From Chloroflexota bacterium (GTDB taxonomy: Bacteria > Chloroflexota > UBA6077): 7,011 bases of DNA. The DNA lies in contig JAMCTB010000017.1 in assembly GCA_023380955.1 (NCBI GenBank), positions 1 to 7,011 of the forward strand, in the 5' to 3' direction. The notes beneath the pieces were generated by a model. The model was not told the origin of the DNA and made no database searches. It saw only the letters and a program-made list of their open reading frames with translations. Numbering within the stretch: position 1 is the first letter of the stretch; each line of letters starts with the position of its first letter. This document shows positions 5,891-7,011 of the stretch, piece by piece. The position numbers and the translations under genes are program-made.

Positions 5891-6826
5891 GTGGCAGCGC
5901 TGGTTCTCGGTTCCTACTGGCGTCAACTGCCGGAGCGCCGCTACGTCGCCGCCCTGGTCGTCGCCCTCCTGGCGCTGCTGGGAACAGGTCTGGCCAACTC
6001 AACTCCCCTCTGGGAGCAGTTGGAGCAGCAGCTCTATCGCGATCCCATCGTCTACTCGGCCCAGACGCCGTATCAGCACATCACCATCACCCGGTCGGGG
6101 GCCGACATCCGCCTCTTCCTGGACGGCAACCTGCAGTTCAGCTCCCTGGACGAGTACCGGTACCACGAGTCCCTGGTGCTGGGCGGCGGGGACGGCCTCG
6201 CCTTGAGGGAGATACTGAAATACCCTGACGTGAAGCACATCACCCTGGTGGACCTGGACGCCCAGATGGTGAACCTCTTTCGGTCCCAGCCGGAGCTAAC
6301 CCGCCTGAACCGCGGCTCCTTCTCGGATCCCAGGGTCCGTGTGATCAACGCCGACGCCTTCAAGTTTCTCGAGGAGGACCAGGGCTTCTACGGGGTGATC
6401 ATTGCCGACCTGCCGGACCCGCGCAACGAGAACCTCCAGAAGCTGTACAGCATGGAGTTCTACCACCTGGCCGCGCGCCGGCTTTCGGCCGGCGGGATCT
6501 TCGTGACGCAGTCCACCTCCCCCTACTTCGCGCCGAAGGCCTTCTGGTCCATCTACGCGTCGATCAAGGATGCCTGGCCGCAGGTGGTCCCCTACCACAC
6601 TGACGTGCCCACCTTCGGCGACTGGGGCTTCATCATGGCCTCCCAGCGCCCCATCGACCCCGCCGCCGCGCGCATAACGGTGCCGGCCCGCTTCCTGGAC
6701 GGCCCGACGCTGCAGGCGCTCTTCGTCTTCCCACCGGACATGAAGCCGTTGCCGGTGCAGCCGAACAGCCTGATCCAACCGGTGATCATCCGCTACTATC
6801 GCGAGGGGTGGAGCCAGGCGAGGTGA
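5891..6826 (+). CDS. Aminopropyltransferase (spermidine-synthase-like) catalytic half
   Basis: The frame matches the N-terminal half (both frame 2) and is separated from it only by the TGA at 5876-5878. The GTG at 5891 has no ribosome site, so it is a nominal start. Residues 2-30 finish the membrane domain. The catalytic domain starts near 42 (LEQQLYRDPIVYSAQTPYQHITITR) and shows LDGNLQFSSLDEYRYHES (77-94), the SAM-binding GGGDG (98-102), LVDLD (119-123), NADAF (153-157), the active-site Asp173 in DLPDP and LYSMEFY (185-191). Enzymes with this fold transfer an aminopropyl group from decarboxylated SAM to an amine such as putrescine. Odd: YHESLV runs directly into LGGGDG, whereas relatives carry roughly 15 residues (HPAL...RRVL) there, suggesting an in-frame deletion near 6173-6181. 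The product is likely nonfunctional or severely altered if the sequence is correct. Confidence 0.85.
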   Translation: MAALVLGSYWRQLPERRYVAALVVALLALLGTGLANSTPLWEQLEQQLYRDPIVYSAQTPYQHITITRSGADIRLFLDGNLQFSSLDEYRYHESLVLGGGDGLALREILKYPDVKHITLVDLDAQMVNLFRSQPELTRLNRGSFSDPRVRVINADAFKFLEEDQGFYGVIIADLPDPRNENLQKLYSMEFYHLAARRLSAGGIFVTQSTSPYFAPKAFWSIYASIKDAWPQVVPYHTDVPTFGDWGFIMASQRPIDPAAARITVPARFLDGPTLQALFVFPPDMKPLPVQPNSLIQPVIIRYYREGWSQAR

Positions 6827-6832
6827 GGTCGG

Positions 6833-6922
6833 GGCGCACCTGAGCGTGCGCCGCAGGTCCCCTACGTGTGGAAGGTGGGGCCGGGTCCGCGGCCGTGGGC
6901 GAACACACAGGTCCGCCCCTAC
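6833..6922 (-). repeat. Intergenic repeat with two GTAGGGG hairpin modules
   Basis: Read on the minus strand, GTAGGGG occurs at 6922-6916 and again at 6865-6859. The first overlaps a hairpin with 8-bp arms 6911-6918 and 6897-6904 (one G-U pair). The second is followed by a perfect 7-bp hairpin with arms 6846-6852 and 6833-6839 and a 6-base loop. The intervening part is G+C rich. Tandem GTAGGGG-hairpin units recall dispersed intergenic repeats seen in several high-GC bacterial genomes, which is a recollection and not a search result. It lies between convergent genes and may help end transcription, but no T-run follows either hairpin. Confidence 0.55.
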
Positions 6923-6932
6923 CGACCGGCAG

Positions 6933-7011
6933 CTAGGCCGCTTTCTGCTCAGGCTTCTCGAGCAACTGGCAAGAGGGACAGAGGAACGTCTCGCGGCTGC
7001 CAACCCATATC
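6933..7011 (-). CDS. C-terminal end of an Fpg/Nei-like DNA glycosylase (zinc-finger tail), cut by window edge
   Basis: The last 25 codons before a TAG read IWVGSRETFLCPSCQLLEKPEQKAA. The segment V-G-x-R-x-T-x-x-CPxCQ matches the second half of the C-terminal zinc finger of formamidopyrimidine-DNA glycosylases, where the third and fourth zinc Cys are in CPxC and the Arg contacts DNA. Those enzymes excise oxidised purines (8-oxoguanine) and cut the abasic site. With so few residues, another CPxC zinc-ribbon protein is possible. The gene converges on the aminopropyltransferase operon. Confidence 0.5.
   Translation of the reverse strand, partial: IWVGSRETFLCPSCQLLEKPEQKAA

Noticed and set aside
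5413..6228. Plus-strand ORF of 271 codons overlapping both halves of the aminopropyltransferase
   Set aside because: Arg/Pro/His-rich shadow frame; it does not supply the missing membrane helix at 5867-5890, so it is not evidence of a simple frameshift.
6296..7003. Minus-strand ORF of 235 codons running from the Fpg-like tail across the repeat into the aminopropyltransferase
   Set aside because: It is antisense to catalytic-domain coding sequence and reads through the intergenic repeat; the Fpg-like peptide is in a different frame.

Overview
The window is a high-GC bacterial fragment with ordinary Shine-Dalgarno sites, TATAAT-type promoters and TGA, TAA and TAG all used as stops. It looks chromosomal: it carries housekeeping genes, two tRNAs and a small conserved operon, and shows no phage, transposase or CRISPR signal. 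The gene set (MurB, an M3 oligopeptidase, DUF2617/DUF4178/DUF350 with a membrane-anchored aminopropyltransferase, an Fpg-like end) would suit Chloroflexota or an actinobacteria-like lineage. That placement is a low-confidence inference. No gene-free stretch exceeds about 220 bases.

Layout. Positions 1-1784 (minus) hold murB followed by the first 268 codons of a pepF-like M3 oligoendopeptidase that runs off the left edge; the two overlap by GTGA. A short region with divergent promoters follows. Next on the plus strand is an MFS transporter whose reading frame is broken by an in-frame TGA at 2078-2080, after a 30-codon N-terminal piece that appears to start leaderless. A tRNA-His/tRNA-Arg pair lies on the minus strand at 3297-3460, with a clear promoter and a rho-independent terminator.

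From 3611 a promoter drives a tight plus-strand operon: DUF4178, DUF2617, a small Gly-rich exported protein, DUF350, then a membrane-anchored spermidine-synthase-like protein. Successive genes overlap by 4 bases, overlap by 4 bases, are separated by 3 bases, then by 42 bases. By family context this is a polyamine-linked membrane module whose exact function is unknown. The right end holds an intergenic repeat with two GTAGGGG hairpin modules and the last 25 codons of an Fpg/Nei-like zinc-finger protein on the minus strand.

The most striking observation is in the aminopropyltransferase gene. A perfect 29-base inverted repeat (5637-5665 and 5859-5887) coincides exactly with a scrambled transmembrane segment and the in-frame TGA at 5876-5878. 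The upstream arm reads as normal family sequence and the downstream arm does not, so the downstream arm looks like an inverted copy written over native sequence. This could be a template-switch mutation or a sequencing/assembly chimera. The same gene also seems to lack about 15 residues just before its SAM-binding glycine loop.
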